DNA of 64,000 nt from Nocardioides ochotonae (GCF_011420305.2 NZ_CP061769.1:4017001-4081000), one strand, 5' to 3'; shown: positions 1 to 9,764, counted from the first letter of the stretch. The notes: a model not told the origin generated them from the sequence alone. Translations and numbers: made by a program.

Positions 1-225
1 GAACCCTTCGAGGCGGGCGGGGTCCTGCTCGGCACGGCGGTGCCCGCGGACCCCACCGGCGCGACCGCCGTACCGGGGGTGTGGGTCGCCGGCAACGTCG
101 CCGACCCGACGGCCCAGGTGATCGCCGCCGCGGCCGCCGGCCTGCGCGCCGGCGCGATGATCAACGCCGACCTGGTCGAGGAGGAGACCCGGGCTGCCGT
201 CGCCGCCCGGCGGACGCTCGCCTGA
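1..225 (+). CDS. NAD(P)/FAD-dependent oxidoreductase, C-terminal end (partial)
   Basis: Only the last 74 residues are inside the window; the reading frame is open from base 1 and stops at 223-225. The segment reads like the closing part of a thioredoxin-reductase-like pyridine-nucleotide oxidoreductase: a hydrophobic strand followed by the GVWVAGNVAD block. In this family that block (usually GxxAAGD) holds an acidic residue touching the FAD ribityl chain, and it is followed by an alanine-rich helix, here AAAAAGLRAGAMIN. The substrate cannot be judged because the NAD domain and any redox cysteines lie upstream. Family call is fairly safe, specific function is not. Confidence 0.75.
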   Translation, partial: EPFEAGGVLLGTAVPADPTGATAVPGVWVAGNVADPTAQVIAAAAAGLRAGAMINADLVEEETRAAVAARRTLA

Positions 226-293
226 TCAGCGGATGGCGGTGCTCCCCAGTCACCTGCTGACCGCAGGACACCGCCATCTGCGAAAGCGTGGGC

Positions 294-590
294 TCAGCCG
301 CGGCGCTCGTGCAGCCGCTGCTGGGCTGCGGGGAGGTAGGCCAGGCACGGCGCCTCGGCGCCCGGGTGCTTCTCGTGGAGGTGGAAGATCCAGCGGTCCA
401 TCGCGGCCATGTAGCCGTTGTCCTCGCCGGCGCGATGCGTCGACCACGGGCCCCGGCCCTTCACGGTGCACTCGGTGCAGGTGAACCGGTAGAGGAACTC
501 CTTGTCCGGGCCGAGGTCGATCTTCACCTTCGCCAGCGGACCCGCCTCCGCAGCGGCCTTGCGCTCGCGCGCCGAACGGCTCGCCACCAT
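294..590 (-). CDS. Small conserved protein with CxxC and HxHxxxH residues, function unknown
   Basis: A 98-residue protein that I do not recognise by function. It has a basic N-terminus (MVASRSARERKAA), then a compact core with a CTEC motif, followed about 35 residues later by HLHEKH. Two cysteines plus two or three histidines could bind a metal such as zinc, but that is inference. The aromatic-rich stretch (GYMAAMDRWIFHLHEKH) looks like a folded amphipathic helix. It is transcribed away from the flavoprotein fragment and toward it at the 3' end (68 bp gap, convergent). No signal peptide or membrane segment is visible. Confidence 0.6.
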   Translation of the reverse strand: MVASRSARERKAAAEAGPLAKVKIDLGPDKEFLYRFTCTECTVKGRGPWSTHRAGEDNGYMAAMDRWIFHLHEKHPGAEAPCLAYLPAAQQRLHERRG

Positions 591-633
591 GTCACCACAC
601 CCCTTGTCCTCGACCCCGCAGCCTACGCGGGGG

Positions 634-921
634 CTAGACCCCCGGGACCACCCGGATCTCCCGCACCGCGCCGCCGTCGAGGGCGGCGAGCGCCTCCTGG
701 TACGCCGGGCCGTCGTGGGCGGCGCGGGCGGCCTCGACGGAGTCGAAGCGGATGACGACCGTGCGGGTCGTCTCGCCGGCCTCCCAGGTCTGCTCGGGCA
801 GGGCCCGGGCGAGGAAGGTGCCGCCGGCGGCCTCGAGGGCGGGGCCGGCGAGCGCGGCGTACGCCGCCATCTTCGACTCGTCGAGGACCTCGCGGTAGAT
901 GCTGATCCAGTAAGCGCTCAT
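634..921 (-). CDS. DUF1330 family protein
   Basis: A 95-residue protein. I start it at the ATG giving MSAYWISIYREV, because DUF1330 proteins begin almost exactly this way (an A/SYWI strand) and the upstream in-frame extension is low-complexity. The fold is a small dimeric alpha/beta (ferredoxin-like) barrel of the ABM type. Visible landmarks are the YWISIYREVLDES strand, the central GGTFLARALPEQTWE and the closing RVVPGV strand. Biochemical role is not established for the family. It lies 59 bp downstream of the end of the hutU gene region but is read independently on the same strand. Confidence 0.75.
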   Translation of the reverse strand: MSAYWISIYREVLDESKMAAYAALAGPALEAAGGTFLARALPEQTWEAGETTRTVVIRFDSVEAARAAHDGPAYQEALAALDGGAVREIRVVPGV

Positions 922-980
922 GGGGCCATCCTCGCCGACCGCCCGACATCCGGGCCGCCCGACATCCCGACAGCCCCACC

Positions 981-2627
981 TCACCGCGGCACGTGCAGCC
1001 CCTGCTCCTGCGCCACCCGCTCCGCGATCTCGTAGCCCGCGTCGACGTGGCGGAACACCCCCATGGCGGGGTCGTTGGTGAGCACCCGCTCGAGCTTCTC
1101 GGCGGCCAGGTCCGTGCCGTCGGCGACGCAGACCTGGCCGGCGTGCAGGGAGCGGCCCATCCCGACGCCGCCGCCGTGGTGGAAGGAGACCCAGGTGGCG
1201 CCCGAGGCGGTGTTGACCAGGGCGTTGAGCACCGCCCAGTCGGCGATCGCGTCGGAGCCGTCGGCCATGGCCTCCGTCTCGCGGTACGGCGAGGCGACCG
1301 AGCCGCAGTCGAGGTGGTCGCGGCCGATGACCACCGGCGCGCGCAGCTCGCCGGTGCGCACCATCTCGTTGAACCGCAGCCCGGCGAGGTGGCGCTGCCC
1401 GTAGCCCAGCCAGCAGATCCGCGCCGGAAGCCCCTGGAACGCCACCCGCTCCTGGGCCAGCGTGATCCAGCGCCGCAGCCGCTCGTCATCGGGGAACAGC
1501 TCGAGGACCGCCGCGTCGGTGGCCGCGATGTCGGCGGGGTCGCCGGACAGCGCCGCCCAGCGGAACGGGCCCTTGCCCTGGCAGAACAGCGGGCGGATGT
1601 AGGCGGGCACGAAGCCGGGGATGTCGAAGGCGCGGGCGCAGCCGCCCTTGCGCGCCTCGTCGCGGATCGAGTTGCCGTAGTCGAAGACCTCCGCGCCCCG
1701 GTCGGCGAACGCGACCATCGCCCCCACCTGGGCGGCCATCGAGGCCCGCGCCCGCTCGGTGAAGCCCGCGGGGTCCTCGCCCGCGACCCGCCGCCAGTCC
1801 TCGAAGGCGACCCCGACGGGCAGGTAGGCCAGCGGGTCGTGCGCGGAGGTCTGGTCGGTGACCACGTCGATGGGCGCCCCCGCCGCCTGCAGCGCGGGGA
1901 AGACCTCCGCGGCGTTGCCGAGCAGGCCGATCGACAGCGCCCGCCGCTCGTCGCGCGCGGCGACCGCCAGCGCGAGCGCGTGCTCCAGCGACTCCGCACG
2001 CACGTCGAGATAGCGGTGCTCGAGGCGGCGTTCGATGCGGCCGGGGTCGACCTCGACGCAGATCGCCACCCCGTCGTTCATGGTCACCGCCAGCGGCTGG
2101 GCGCCACCCATCCCGCCGAGGCCCCCGGTGAGCGTGATGGTCCCGGCCAGCGTGCCGCCAAAGCGCTTGTCGGCCACCGCCGCGAACGTCTCGAAGGTGC
2201 CCTGGAGGATCCCCTGGGTGCCGATGTAGATCCACGACCCGGCGGTCATCTGTCCGTACATCGTCAGCCCGAGGTCCTCGAGGCGGCGGAACTCCTCCCA
2301 GTTCGCCCAGTCGCCGACCAGGTTGGAGTTCGCGATCAGCACCCGCGGCGCCCACGCGTGGGTGCGCACCACCCCGACCGGCTTGCCCGACTGCACGAGC
2401 ATCGTCTCGTCGTCGCCGAGCGTGGTCAGGGTCCGCACCAGCGCGTCGTACGCCGCCCAACTGCGCGCGGCCTTGCCGGTGCCGCCGTAGACGACCAGGT
2501 CCTCGGGGCGCTCCGCGACCTCCGGGTCGAGGTTGTTCATCAGCATCCGCAGCGCGGCCTCGGTCTGCCACGAGCGCGCCGTCAGCCCGCTGCCACGCGC
2601 CGCCCGGGTGGGCCCTCGCTCGTTCAT
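981..2627 (-). CDS. hutU: Urocanate hydratase (urocanase)
   Basis: 548 residues, the normal family length of about 550. The enzyme adds water to urocanate to give 4-imidazolone-5-propionate, the second step of histidine degradation in the cytoplasm, using tightly bound NAD+. The N-terminus has the typical [12 protein letters not shown] block (about residues 47-58) and the glycine-rich [15 protein letters not shown]-binding loop (167-178). The urocanase signature [10 protein letters not shown] is at 397-406, with Cys405 as the conserved active-site cysteine. The start ATG at 2627 overlaps the hutH stop (ATGA), so translation is probably coupled. A longer frame reading through hutH antisense space is spurious. 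Confidence 0.96.
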   Translation of the reverse strand: MNERGPTRAARGSGLTARSWQTEAALRMLMNNLDPEVAERPEDLVVYGGTGKAARSWAAYDALVRTLTTLGDDETMLVQSGKPVGVVRTHAWAPRVLIANSNLVGDWANWEEFRRLEDLGLTMYGQMTAGSWIYIGTQGILQGTFETFAAVADKRFGGTLAGTITLTGGLGGMGGAQPLAVTMNDGVAICVEVDPGRIERRLEHRYLDVRAESLEHALALAVAARDERRALSIGLLGNAAEVFPALQAAGAPIDVVTDQTSAHDPLAYLPVGVAFEDWRRVAGEDPAGFTERARASMAAQVGAMVAFADRGAEVFDYGNSIRDEARKGGCARAFDIPGFVPAYIRPLFCQGKGPFRWAALSGDPADIAATDAAVLELFPDDERLRRWITLAQERVAFQGLPARICWLGYGQRHLAGLRFNEMVRTGELRAPVVIGRDHLDCGSVASPYRETEAMADGSDAIADWAVLNALVNTASGATWVSFHHGGGVGMGRSLHAGQVCVADGTDLAAEKLERVLTNDPAMGVFRHVDAGYEIAERVAQEQGLHVPR

Positions 2628-4165
2628 CGCAGCTCTCCGATCCGTTCCTCGGCGGCGGCGACCACGGCGCCGGAGCGCACGAGGTCGACCGCCCTCTCGA
2701 TCTCCGGCGCCAGGAACCGATCCGGTCCCGGTCCCGGCACTCCCGCGCCGCGCAGCAACGCGACCACCGCACCGGTCCCCGCGGCCGGGGTCAGCGGGGC
2801 GCGCAGGTCGAGGGCCCGCGCCGCGGTCAGCACCTCGATGGCCACCACCCGGCGGAGCCCCTCGATGCTGCGACGCAGCTTGCGCGCGGCCGACCAGCCC
2901 ATCGAGACGTGGTCCTCCTGCATCGCACTGGAGGGGATCGAGTCGACCGATGCGGGCACCGCCAGCCGTTTCAGCTCCGAGACCACGGCCGCCTGGGTGT
3001 ACTGCGCGATCATGTGGCCGCTGTCGACGCCCGGGTCTGCGGCGAGGAACGCCGGCAGCCCGTGGCTGCGCGCGACGTCGAGGAACCGGTCGGTACGCCG
3101 CTCGCTCATCGACGCCACGTCGGCGGCCGCGATGGCGAGGAAGTCCAGCACGTAGCCCAGCGGCGCCCCGTGGAAGTTGCCGTTGGACTCCACCCCTTCC
3201 CCGAGCACCACCGGGTTGTCGATGGCGGCGGCCAGCTCGCGCCCGGCGACGGTCGCGGCGTGCTCGACGGTGTCGCGGGCCGCGCCGTGGACCTGCGGCG
3301 CGCACCGCAGGGAGTAGGCATCCTGCACCCGGTTGCAGTCCGGGCCGCGGTGCGAGGCCACCACCCCGGAGCCGGCGAGCAGGGTGCGCAGGTTGGCGGC
3401 GGAGTCGGCCTGGCCCGGGTGCGGACGCAGCGCCTGGAGCTCGGCGGCGAAGACCCGGTCGGTGCCGAGCAGCGCCTCCACCGACATCGCTGCGGCGACG
3501 TCGGCGGTGCGCAGCGTCAGGCGCAGGTCCTCCAGCGCCAGCACCAGCATGCCGAGCATGCCGTCGGTGCCGTTGATCAGCGCGAGTCCCTCCTTGGCGC
3601 CCAGCTCGACGGGGACCAGCCCGGCCTCGGCGAGCGCCTCCGCGGCCGGACGCAGCGCCCCGGAGCGGTCGCGCACCGGACCCTCGCCGAGCAGCGCCAG
3701 CGCGCAGTGCGCCAGCGGCGCGAGGTCGCCGGAGCACCCGAGCGAGCCGTGCTCGTGCACCACCGGGGTGATCCCGTGGCTCAGCAGCCCGGCCAGCAGC
3801 TCGGCGGTCCCCGGACGCACGCCGGTGTGACCGGTCGCGAGGGTGGAGAGGCGCAGCAGCATCAGCGCCCGCACCACCTCGCGCTCCACCTCCGGACCCG
3901 ATCCCGCGGCGTGCGAGCGGACCAGGGAGCGCTGCAGCCGGGCGCGCTCGGGCAACGGCACGTGCCGGGTCGCGAGCGCTCCGAACCCGGTCGAGACGCC
4001 GTACGCCGGGTCGGGGGCGGCGGCCAGGGCGTCGACGGTCCGCCGCCCGCGCACGATCGCGGCGCGGGCGGCCGCGGAGAGCTCCACCGCGGCACCGTCC
4101 CGCGCCACCGCGACCAGGTCGGCGGGGCTGACCGGGGCGACGTCGACGACCACTGTGCTGACCAT
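2624..4165 (-). CDS. hutH: Histidine ammonia-lyase
   Basis: 513 residues, full length for the family. It deaminates L-histidine to trans-urocanate, the first step of histidine use. The electrophilic MIO prosthetic group forms autocatalytically from a three-residue motif; here the motif is [11 protein letters not shown], so the tripeptide is Cys144-Ser145-Gly146 rather than the textbook Ala-Ser-Gly. Cysteine at this position occurs in other family members, so activity is expected. The conserved YGVSTGFG loop is at 55-62. I chose the ATG at 4165 (MVSTVVVDV) over an upstream in-frame ATG because upstream residues do not match the family. Its stop overlaps the hutU start. Confidence 0.95.
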   Translation of the reverse strand: MVSTVVVDVAPVSPADLVAVARDGAAVELSAAARAAIVRGRRTVDALAAAPDPAYGVSTGFGALATRHVPLPERARLQRSLVRSHAAGSGPEVEREVVRALMLLRLSTLATGHTGVRPGTAELLAGLLSHGITPVVHEHGSLGCSGDLAPLAHCALALLGEGPVRDRSGALRPAAEALAEAGLVPVELGAKEGLALINGTDGMLGMLVLALEDLRLTLRTADVAAAMSVEALLGTDRVFAAELQALRPHPGQADSAANLRTLLAGSGVVASHRGPDCNRVQDAYSLRCAPQVHGAARDTVEHAATVAGRELAAAIDNPVVLGEGVESNGNFHGAPLGYVLDFLAIAAADVASMSERRTDRFLDVARSHGLPAFLAADPGVDSGHMIAQYTQAAVVSELKRLAVPASVDSIPSSAMQEDHVSMGWSAARKLRRSIEGLRRVVAIEVLTAARALDLRAPLTPAAGTGAVVALLRGAGVPGPGPDRFLAPEIERAVDLVRSGAVVAAAEERIGELR

Positions 4166-4363
4166 CGCCCCATCCAACGCCCGGGAGACCGGCGCGTCGA
4201 CCCCCTGCGGGACCCGGCGCACTGGTCCGTACCACTGCCGCCGCCTCGGCCTCCGCGGTCACACGACGGCGGGGCGCGGGTAGGGATCTCGCGCGAATGC
4301 GTAGCCCGACACGAAGTAACTCGTTGTCCGGTCATCCCCCACCCCCTCTTGTCAGGAGCCTCC

Positions 4364-5725
4364 ATGCGCCGTCTGCTGCCCCTCGGCACCGCGCTCGCGA
4401 TCGCGCTCGTCCTGCCGGCCCTGCCCGCAGCCCAGGCCGCACCCGCCCCCACCCCGGTGAAGGCCTCGTCCGAACGGACGATCATCACCACCGCGGCGAC
4501 CTCGAAGTCCGCCACGACCAAGAAGGGGCGCTTCACCGAGTTCGCCCTGGCCGGCGGCGGCTACGGCACCCGGGTCGAGGGCGGCGACCTGCCTGCCTCC
4601 TCGGGTCGTACGGCGCACAAGGTCATCGGCTGCACCAACGAGGTCGGGCTCAAGCGCCAGAACAGCCTCGCCGGCGTCACCATCCCCGGTCTCGGCGAGG
4701 TCGGCGCGATCAAGACCACCAACCGCACCCGCCGCTACAAGTCGGGCCGCGTCGCATCGATCACCACCCAGAAGATCGCCGGCATCACGCTGGCCAACAA
4801 CGCCTTCGGCAAGCTCGAGCTCGGCGCGATCAGCACCCGCGCCGAGGCCTACCACGACCCGAAGTCCGGCTTCGGCACCAATGTCTCGACCAACCTGCTC
4901 AGCCTCTGGTTCACCCCCCAGGGCGGCAAGCGGACCGGGTTCGACGTCCCGCTGCCCGGCCAGCCGGTCAACATCCCCGGCCTCGGCCGCGTCTCCCTGG
5001 GCAACAAGGAGAGCGTCGTCAACAAGTCGCGCGCCGTCGCCCGCGCCGACGCGCTCGAGGTCTACATCGCCCCGACCAAGACCCGCATCCGGGTCGCGCA
5101 CAGCTCGGCGAAGATCTTCAGCGACATCCGGACCGGCCTGTTCCGCGGCCGCGCCGGCACCCTCGAGGCCAAGGCCCTGGCCGGCCTGCTCGACGTCGGT
5201 CGCACCCAGAACATCGTGATGCCGTGCTCGGGCACCGGCGGCAAGGTCAAGAAGGACTCGGTGCTCGACGTCGACCTGCCCGGCGTCCTGGAGGTCTCGG
5301 TGGGCGGCAGCCGCCAGATGGGCAAGCAGAACGCCCGTCGCGCCTGGGGCCATGAGGAGTCCAGCCTGGCCCGCGTCGCACTCGGCGGCGACCTGCTCGT
5401 CATCGACGGCATCAAGGCCTCGGTGAAGGCCAACCGGCTGCGCTCGCAGAAGCCGAACAGCCGCACCCAGGTCGACACGTCCGGCACCACGGTCGGCAGC
5501 ATCACCCTCAACGGCCAGAAGCTGAGCCTGCCGAAGGACATCCCCTCGATCGAGATCCCCGGCCTGCCGCTGCTCTCGGTGAAGTTCAACGTCATCGAGC
5601 GGGGCAAGTGGGGGGCCAAGGCGATCGCCGTCCAGCTCAGCGTGCTCGACGCCAGCAGCGAGCTCTACGGCGCCAAGATCAACCTGGGCACCGCGATGCT
5701 GAAGATCTACGACGCCAAGCGCTGA
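4364..5725 (+). CDS. Secreted choice-of-anchor P family protein
   Basis: 453 residues. The ATG at 4364 is preceded by an AGGAG ribosome site at 4354-4358 and starts a clear signal peptide (MRRLLPLGTALAIALVLPAL followed by PAAQAAPAP, cleavage probably after AQA). The mature protein is rich in short beta strands with repeating phrases such as TIPGLGEVG, NIPGLGRVSLG and EIPGLPLLSV, and is Lys/Arg rich. This matches the actinobacterial choice-of-anchor P family of exported proteins, whose role is unknown. No LPXTG signal or C-terminal membrane anchor is visible, so it may be released or held non-covalently. It is divergent from hutH with 198 bp between the starts. Confidence 0.75.
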   Translation: MRRLLPLGTALAIALVLPALPAAQAAPAPTPVKASSERTIITTAATSKSATTKKGRFTEFALAGGGYGTRVEGGDLPASSGRTAHKVIGCTNEVGLKRQNSLAGVTIPGLGEVGAIKTTNRTRRYKSGRVASITTQKIAGITLANNAFGKLELGAISTRAEAYHDPKSGFGTNVSTNLLSLWFTPQGGKRTGFDVPLPGQPVNIPGLGRVSLGNKESVVNKSRAVARADALEVYIAPTKTRIRVAHSSAKIFSDIRTGLFRGRAGTLEAKALAGLLDVGRTQNIVMPCSGTGGKVKKDSVLDVDLPGVLEVSVGGSRQMGKQNARRAWGHEESSLARVALGGDLLVIDGIKASVKANRLRSQKPNSRTQVDTSGTTVGSITLNGQKLSLPKDIPSIEIPGLPLLSVKFNVIERGKWGAKAIAVQLSVLDASSELYGAKINLGTAMLKIYDAKR

Positions 5726-5764
5726 GCGACCCGCACCACTCGCATCACCCAGCACCACCTCGCC

Positions 5765-5790
5765 GGGCGGGGACCCACGGGTCCCCGCCC
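5765..5790 (+). terminator. Rho-independent-type hairpin after the secreted protein gene
   Basis: Perfect 11-bp arms (GGGCGGGGACC and GGTCCCCGCCC) around a 4-base loop, 40 bases after the stop at 5725. There is no strong T run after it (GTTCGTCC), as is usual in high-GC actinobacteria, so termination is likely but not proven. Confidence 0.65.
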
Positions 5791-5884
5791 GTTCGTCCGG
5801 TCCGGTCGTCCTACCCGGCGAGACAGGGAGACACGCATCACACCGAGGTCGCCCCGCAGGTCAGGATCGGACTCGCACGGCATG

Positions 5885-5898
5885 TTACCGACGGGTAG
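5885..5898. promoter_or_regulatory. Candidate operator upstream of etfD (TTACC-N4-GGTAG)
   Basis: TTACCGACGGGTAG reads as an inverted repeat TTACC/GGTA(A) with one end-base mismatch. It overlaps a TAGAGT hexamer at 5896-5901 that could be a -10 element. The same layout, in perfect form, precedes the acyl-CoA dehydrogenase gene (23759-23772). Binding by a shared fatty-acid-type regulator is inference. Confidence 0.4.
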
Positions 5899-6001
5899 AG
5901 TCGCTCTCATGCCGAGCGGGCGACCACCGCTCTGGGCGAGCCCCCTAGGCTCGCGATCGTGCCCGGTGCCGGGCACGCACCACGACGAGGAGCCGTAGTC
6001 C

Positions 6002-9000
6002 ATGCAGATCTTCGCCATCGTTGTCTCGTTGGCCTTCACCGTCGTCGCCGTCACCATGACCGCGATCGCCGTCCGCAGCATCCTTGCGACCCTGCGCGTC
6101 GGTGGCCCGACCACGGGCCGCACCGACCAGCCGGGGCGCCGCTCCTGGACGATGGTCAAGGAGACGTTGGGTCACACCCGGATGCTCCAGTGGCACTGGG
6201 TCGGCATCATGCACTGGTTCGTCTACGCCGGGTTCATCGTGCTCAGCGGCGCGGTGCTGACCGGTTACTTCCAGCTGTTCAAGCCGGACTTCGCGCTGCC
6301 GCTCATCGGCCACTTCTTCCTCTACGAGTGGGTCAGCGAGGGCCTCGGCCTGCTGAGCACCGTCGGCATCGTCTTCCTGATCATCTACCGCCAGGTGAAC
6401 CACCCCCGGCGCAAGGGGAAGAAGAGCCGCTTCTACGGCTCCAACTTCTGGCAGGCCTACTTCGTCGAGGCCATGGCGCTGCTCGAGGGCTCCGCGATCC
6501 TCTTCATCCGCGGCGCGGAGTACAACCTGGGCCGGATCGCCAGCGACCACCCCGAGGACTTCGACGCCTTCCACTTCCCGATCAGCTCGGTCGTCGGTGA
6601 CGCGATCTTCCCGACCTCCGCCGGCTCCGAGGGCACCCTCGAGACCATCATCGTCGTCATCGCGATGCTCAAGATCGTGACCGCGATGATCTGGCTGATG
6701 GTGATCGCCAACAACCTCACGATGGGCGTCGCCTGGCACCGCTTCACCGCCTGGCCCAACATCTGGTTCAAGCGCGAGGGCTCCGGTCGCACCGCCCTCG
6801 GCGCGATGAAGCCGCTCACCAACGACGGCAAGGCCGTCACGCTCGACGACATCGACGACCTCGACGAGGACGCGACGCTGGGTGTCGGCAAGATCGAGGA
6901 CTACTCCTGGAAGGGCATCCTCGACTTCACGACCTGCACCGAGTGCGGTCGCTGCCAGAGCCAGTGCCCGGCCTGGAACACCGACAAGCCTCTGTCCCCG
7001 AAGCTGCTGATCACCGCCATGCGCGACCACGCCTACGCCAAGGCGCCGTACAGCACCGCCGGCGGCGAGGGCAGCGAGGCGGCCACCGCGCTGCTGGAGA
7101 AGGACGAGGTGCTGGCCCGCGAGGCCGAGCGCCCGCTCGTCGGCAAGACCGACCCCGACGAGTGGTTCTACATGCCGGAGTCCGGCTCCGCGGTGATCGA
7201 CGAGGACGTGCTCTGGTCGTGCACCTCGTGCGGCGCCTGCGTCCAGCAGTGCCCCGTCGACATCGAGCACGTCGACCACATCATGGACATGCGCCGCTAC
7301 CAGGTGCTCGTGGAGTCGAACTTCCCCGCCGAGCTCAACGGGCTGTTCAAGGGCCTGGAGAACAAGGGCAACCCGTGGAACATGTCCGCGAACGCCCGCC
7401 TCGACTGGGCCAAGGACCTGCCCTTCGACGTCAAGGTCGTCGGTGACGACATCGAGTCGCTCGAAGAGGTCGACTGGCTGTTCTGGGTCGGCTGCGCCGG
7501 CGCCTACGAGGACCGCGCCAAGAAGACCACCCGCGCGGTCGCCGAGCTGCTCGACATGGCCGGCGTCTCCTTCGGCGTCCTCGGCAACGGCGAGACCTGC
7601 ACCGGCGACCCGGCGCGGCGCGCCGGCAACGAGTTCGTCTTCCAGGGCCTGGCCACCCAGAACGTCGAGACGTTCAAGGAGTACAAGGTCAAGAAGGCCG
7701 TCACGACCTGTGCGCACTGCTTCAACACGCTCAAGAACGAGTACAAGGAGTTCGGCATCGAGCTGGAGGTGGTCCACCACACCCAGCTGCTGAACCGCCT
7801 GGTCCGCGAGGGCAAGCTGACGCCGGTCAACGACGGCGCCGGCGCCCACAAGCGCACGATCACCTACCACGACCCCTGCTACATCGGTCGCCACAACGGC
7901 GTCTACGAGCCGCCGCGCGAGCTGCTCCAGGTGCTCCCGGGCGCCGAGGTCCGCGAGATGGAGCGCAACTCCGAGCGGTCCTTCTGCTGCGGCGCCGGTG
8001 GCGCTCGCATGTGGATGGAGGAGAACCTCGGCGAGCGGATCAACGTCAACCGCACCGTGGAGGCCGTCGGCACCGGTGCCGACCAGATCGCGACCGGTTG
8101 CCCGTTCTGCCGCGTGATGCTCTCCGACGGCCTCACCGCCCAGCAGGCCAAGGGCGAGGCCCGCGAGGAGGTCGAGGTCCTCGACGTCGCGCAGATGCTG
8201 CTCGCCTCGGTCAAGGGCGAGATGGCCACCAAGCTCGCACCGGGCGCCGGCGCGGCTCCGGTCGCGGCGCCCGCTCCCGCGGCGAAGGCCGCCGGTACGG
8301 CGAAGTCCGCCGGGACCGACGCGGACGTGGCGACGAAGGCCGAGCCCGAGTCGGGCGACGTCACCCAGACCGAGAACACCGTGACCGCGACCGAGGACGC
8401 CGGCCCGGCGGCCAAGGCCTCCGGCGGCTCCTCGCTCTTCGACGACGCCTCCTCGATGTTCGACGAGCCGACCACCGCGAAGGCCGGGAAGCCGGTCGCC
8501 CAGGAGGCGCAGGACGCCAAGCCCGCCTCCAGCGGCGGCTCGCTGTTCGATCTCGGGGGTGACGAGCCGGCTGCTGAGGCTGCTCCGGCGGCCCCGACGA
8601 AGGCTGCTCCGGCGAAGACCGCCAAGACCGAGACCGACCTCGGCTCCGGCGGTTCGCTGTTCGACCTGGGCGGCGATGAGCCGGCTGCTCCCGCGGCCGC
8701 GCCTGCGCCGGCTGAGGCCAAGGCCGAGGCCAAGGCTGAGCCTGCCAAGGCGGAGCCCGCCGCGGCGGCGCCTGCCAAGGCGGAGGTCCACCTGGGTGCC
8801 GGAGGTTCGCTGTTCGACCTGGTCGCCGAGGAGCCGGCTGCTCCGGCTGCTCCGGCTGCCGAGACCAAGGCGGAGCCTGTCGAGACTGTCGCGACCAAGG
8901 CGGAGCCCGCCCCCGCGGCCACCGAGCCGCAGGCCGACGTCGACTTCGACAACCTCGGCTCGCTGTTCGACCTGTCCGCTCCCGAGGCGGCACCGGCTCC

Positions 9001-9538
9001 CGCTCCGGCCGCACCGGCTCCGGCGGACGAGGCCCCGGCCGCGCCCGCCCCGGTCGAGACCCCGGTCGAGGCTCCGGCCGAGCCCGAGCCGGTCGCGGAG
9101 GCTGCGCCCGCAACGCCCGCCCCGGTCGTGGCCGACTCCCCCGCCCCGGCGACGGACGTCGACTTCGACAACCTCGGCTCGCTGTTCGACATCGCGGCCC
9201 CCGAGCCGGCTGCGGCTCCGGCGGCTCCGGCAGCTCCGGCAGCTCCTGCGGCTGAGGCCCCCGAGGCCGCACCCGAGCCGCAGGCCGAGGTGGCAGCTCC
9301 CGAGCAGCCCAGCGGCGCCGAGGTCAGCGAGGCGGCCACCCAGGCCGCGAGCGAAGCCCCGGCCGAGCCGGTCACCGAGGACGAGCCGGCCTCGCAGCCG
9401 GAGACCCCCGCGGACGCCGACGTCGAGCCCGAGGCCCCGGCCGAGGACACCAAGCCGGCCCCGGCCGTCAACGGCGAGGCGCACCAGCCCCGCACTGACG
9501 TGGACATCCACGGCAGCGGGTCGCTGTTCGACCTCTGA
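6002..9538 (+). CDS. etfD: EtfD-like membrane iron-sulfur oxidoreductase with repetitive C-terminal tail
   Basis: 1178 residues. The N-terminal 250 residues hold several membrane helices of the NarI/cytochrome-b-like type. Two 4Fe-4S motifs follow: C312-x2-C315-x2-C318-x3-C322P and C407-x2-C410-x2-C413-x3-C417P. Two cysteine-rich CCG-type domains come next, with the CCGAGG signature at 662-667. This order matches heterodisulfide-reductase-like proteins and the mycobacterial EtfD (Rv0338c), which reoxidises electron-transfer flavoprotein during fatty-acid oxidation. Family members I know are about 750-900 residues. Here the extra tail from about residue 745 is Ala/Pro/Glu rich and repeats the motif SLFDL, ending with it at 1174-1178. 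The FadE5-like enzyme in this window is a plausible functional partner. The name is by similarity. Confidence 0.85.
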   Translation: MQIFAIVVSLAFTVVAVTMTAIAVRSILATLRVGGPTTGRTDQPGRRSWTMVKETLGHTRMLQWHWVGIMHWFVYAGFIVLSGAVLTGYFQLFKPDFALPLIGHFFLYEWVSEGLGLLSTVGIVFLIIYRQVNHPRRKGKKSRFYGSNFWQAYFVEAMALLEGSAILFIRGAEYNLGRIASDHPEDFDAFHFPISSVVGDAIFPTSAGSEGTLETIIVVIAMLKIVTAMIWLMVIANNLTMGVAWHRFTAWPNIWFKREGSGRTALGAMKPLTNDGKAVTLDDIDDLDEDATLGVGKIEDYSWKGILDFTTCTECGRCQSQCPAWNTDKPLSPKLLITAMRDHAYAKAPYSTAGGEGSEAATALLEKDEVLAREAERPLVGKTDPDEWFYMPESGSAVIDEDVLWSCTSCGACVQQCPVDIEHVDHIMDMRRYQVLVESNFPAELNGLFKGLENKGNPWNMSANARLDWAKDLPFDVKVVGDDIESLEEVDWLFWVGCAGAYEDRAKKTTRAVAELLDMAGVSFGVLGNGETCTGDPARRAGNEFVFQGLATQNVETFKEYKVKKAVTTCAHCFNTLKNEYKEFGIELEVVHHTQLLNRLVREGKLTPVNDGAGAHKRTITYHDPCYIGRHNGVYEPPRELLQVLPGAEVREMERNSERSFCCGAGGARMWMEENLGERINVNRTVEAVGTGADQIATGCPFCRVMLSDGLTAQQAKGEAREEVEVLDVAQMLLASVKGEMATKLAPGAGAAPVAAPAPAAKAAGTAKSAGTDADVATKAEPESGDVTQTENTVTATEDAGPAAKASGGSSLFDDASSMFDEPTTAKAGKPVAQEAQDAKPASSGGSLFDLGGDEPAAEAAPAAPTKAAPAKTAKTETDLGSGGSLFDLGGDEPAAPAAAPAPAEAKAEAKAEPAKAEPAAAAPAKAEVHLGAGGSLFDLVAEEPAAPAAPAAETKAEPVETVATKAEPAPAATEPQADVDFDNLGSLFDLSAPEAAPAPAPAAPAPADEAPAAPAPVETPVEAPAEPEPVAEAAPATPAPVVADSPAPATDVDFDNLGSLFDIAAPEPAAAPAAPAAPAAPAAEAPEAAPEPQAEVAAPEQPSGAEVSEAATQAASEAPAEPVTEDEPASQPETPADADVEPEAPAEDTKPAPAVNGEAHQPRTDVDIHGSGSLFDL
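8429..9538 (+). repeat. Protein-level SLFD(L) repeats in the EtfD tail
   Basis: Within the disordered Ala/Pro/Glu tail, SLFD or a close variant starts at residues 811 (SLFDD), about 818 (SMFDE), 847, 885, 936, 987, 1060 (SLFDI) and 1174 (final residues). Copies at 847 and 885 share GGSLFDLGGDEPA; 987 and 1060 share DFDNLGSLFD. Conservation of the hydrophobic core inside a drifting linker suggests a selected short linear motif. Confidence 0.8.
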
Positions 9539-9620
9539 TCAACTGATCACGACCGACGGGTCGTGCGGACGGGACGCCTCGGCGCCCTCCGTACGGCCCG
9601 TTCGTCGTTCCCGACGCGAT

Positions 9621-9676
9621 TGGTCACGAACGACACCGCAACGCCCCGAACTGTTGTCGTTGGGGACCAAACGACA
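9621..9676. repeat. 56-bp hairpin repeat, copy A
   Basis: Copy A of a 56-bp repeat; 50 of 56 bases match copy B at 9765-9820, with the first 18 and last 24 identical. Inside are near-inverted arms TGGTCACGAACGACA (9621-9635) and TGTCGTTGGGGACCA (9655-9669), pairing at 13 of 15 positions. It lies in the only gene-free stretch over 300 bp in the window (9539-9857), between the etfD stop and the end of a small minus-strand gene. Confidence 0.8.
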
Positions 9677-9764
9677 GGGTCCCGCGCCCCGGCGCCCGCC
9701 CCCACGACGCGCGCGCCAGCTCAGCGCCCGGCACCACCGCCCACCGGGGCACCCAGGCCCCGAA

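Noticed and set aside
2628..4262. Frame extending hutU upstream through the hutH gene
   Set aside because: The extension is an Arg/Gly-rich off-frame reading of hutH; the urocanase family start fits the ATG at 2627.
5945..9511. 1188-codon open frame on the minus strand opposite etfD
   Set aside because: It is Gly/Leu/Arg low-complexity, mirrors the Ala/Pro codons of the etfD tail and has no family features. High GC content makes such antisense frames long.
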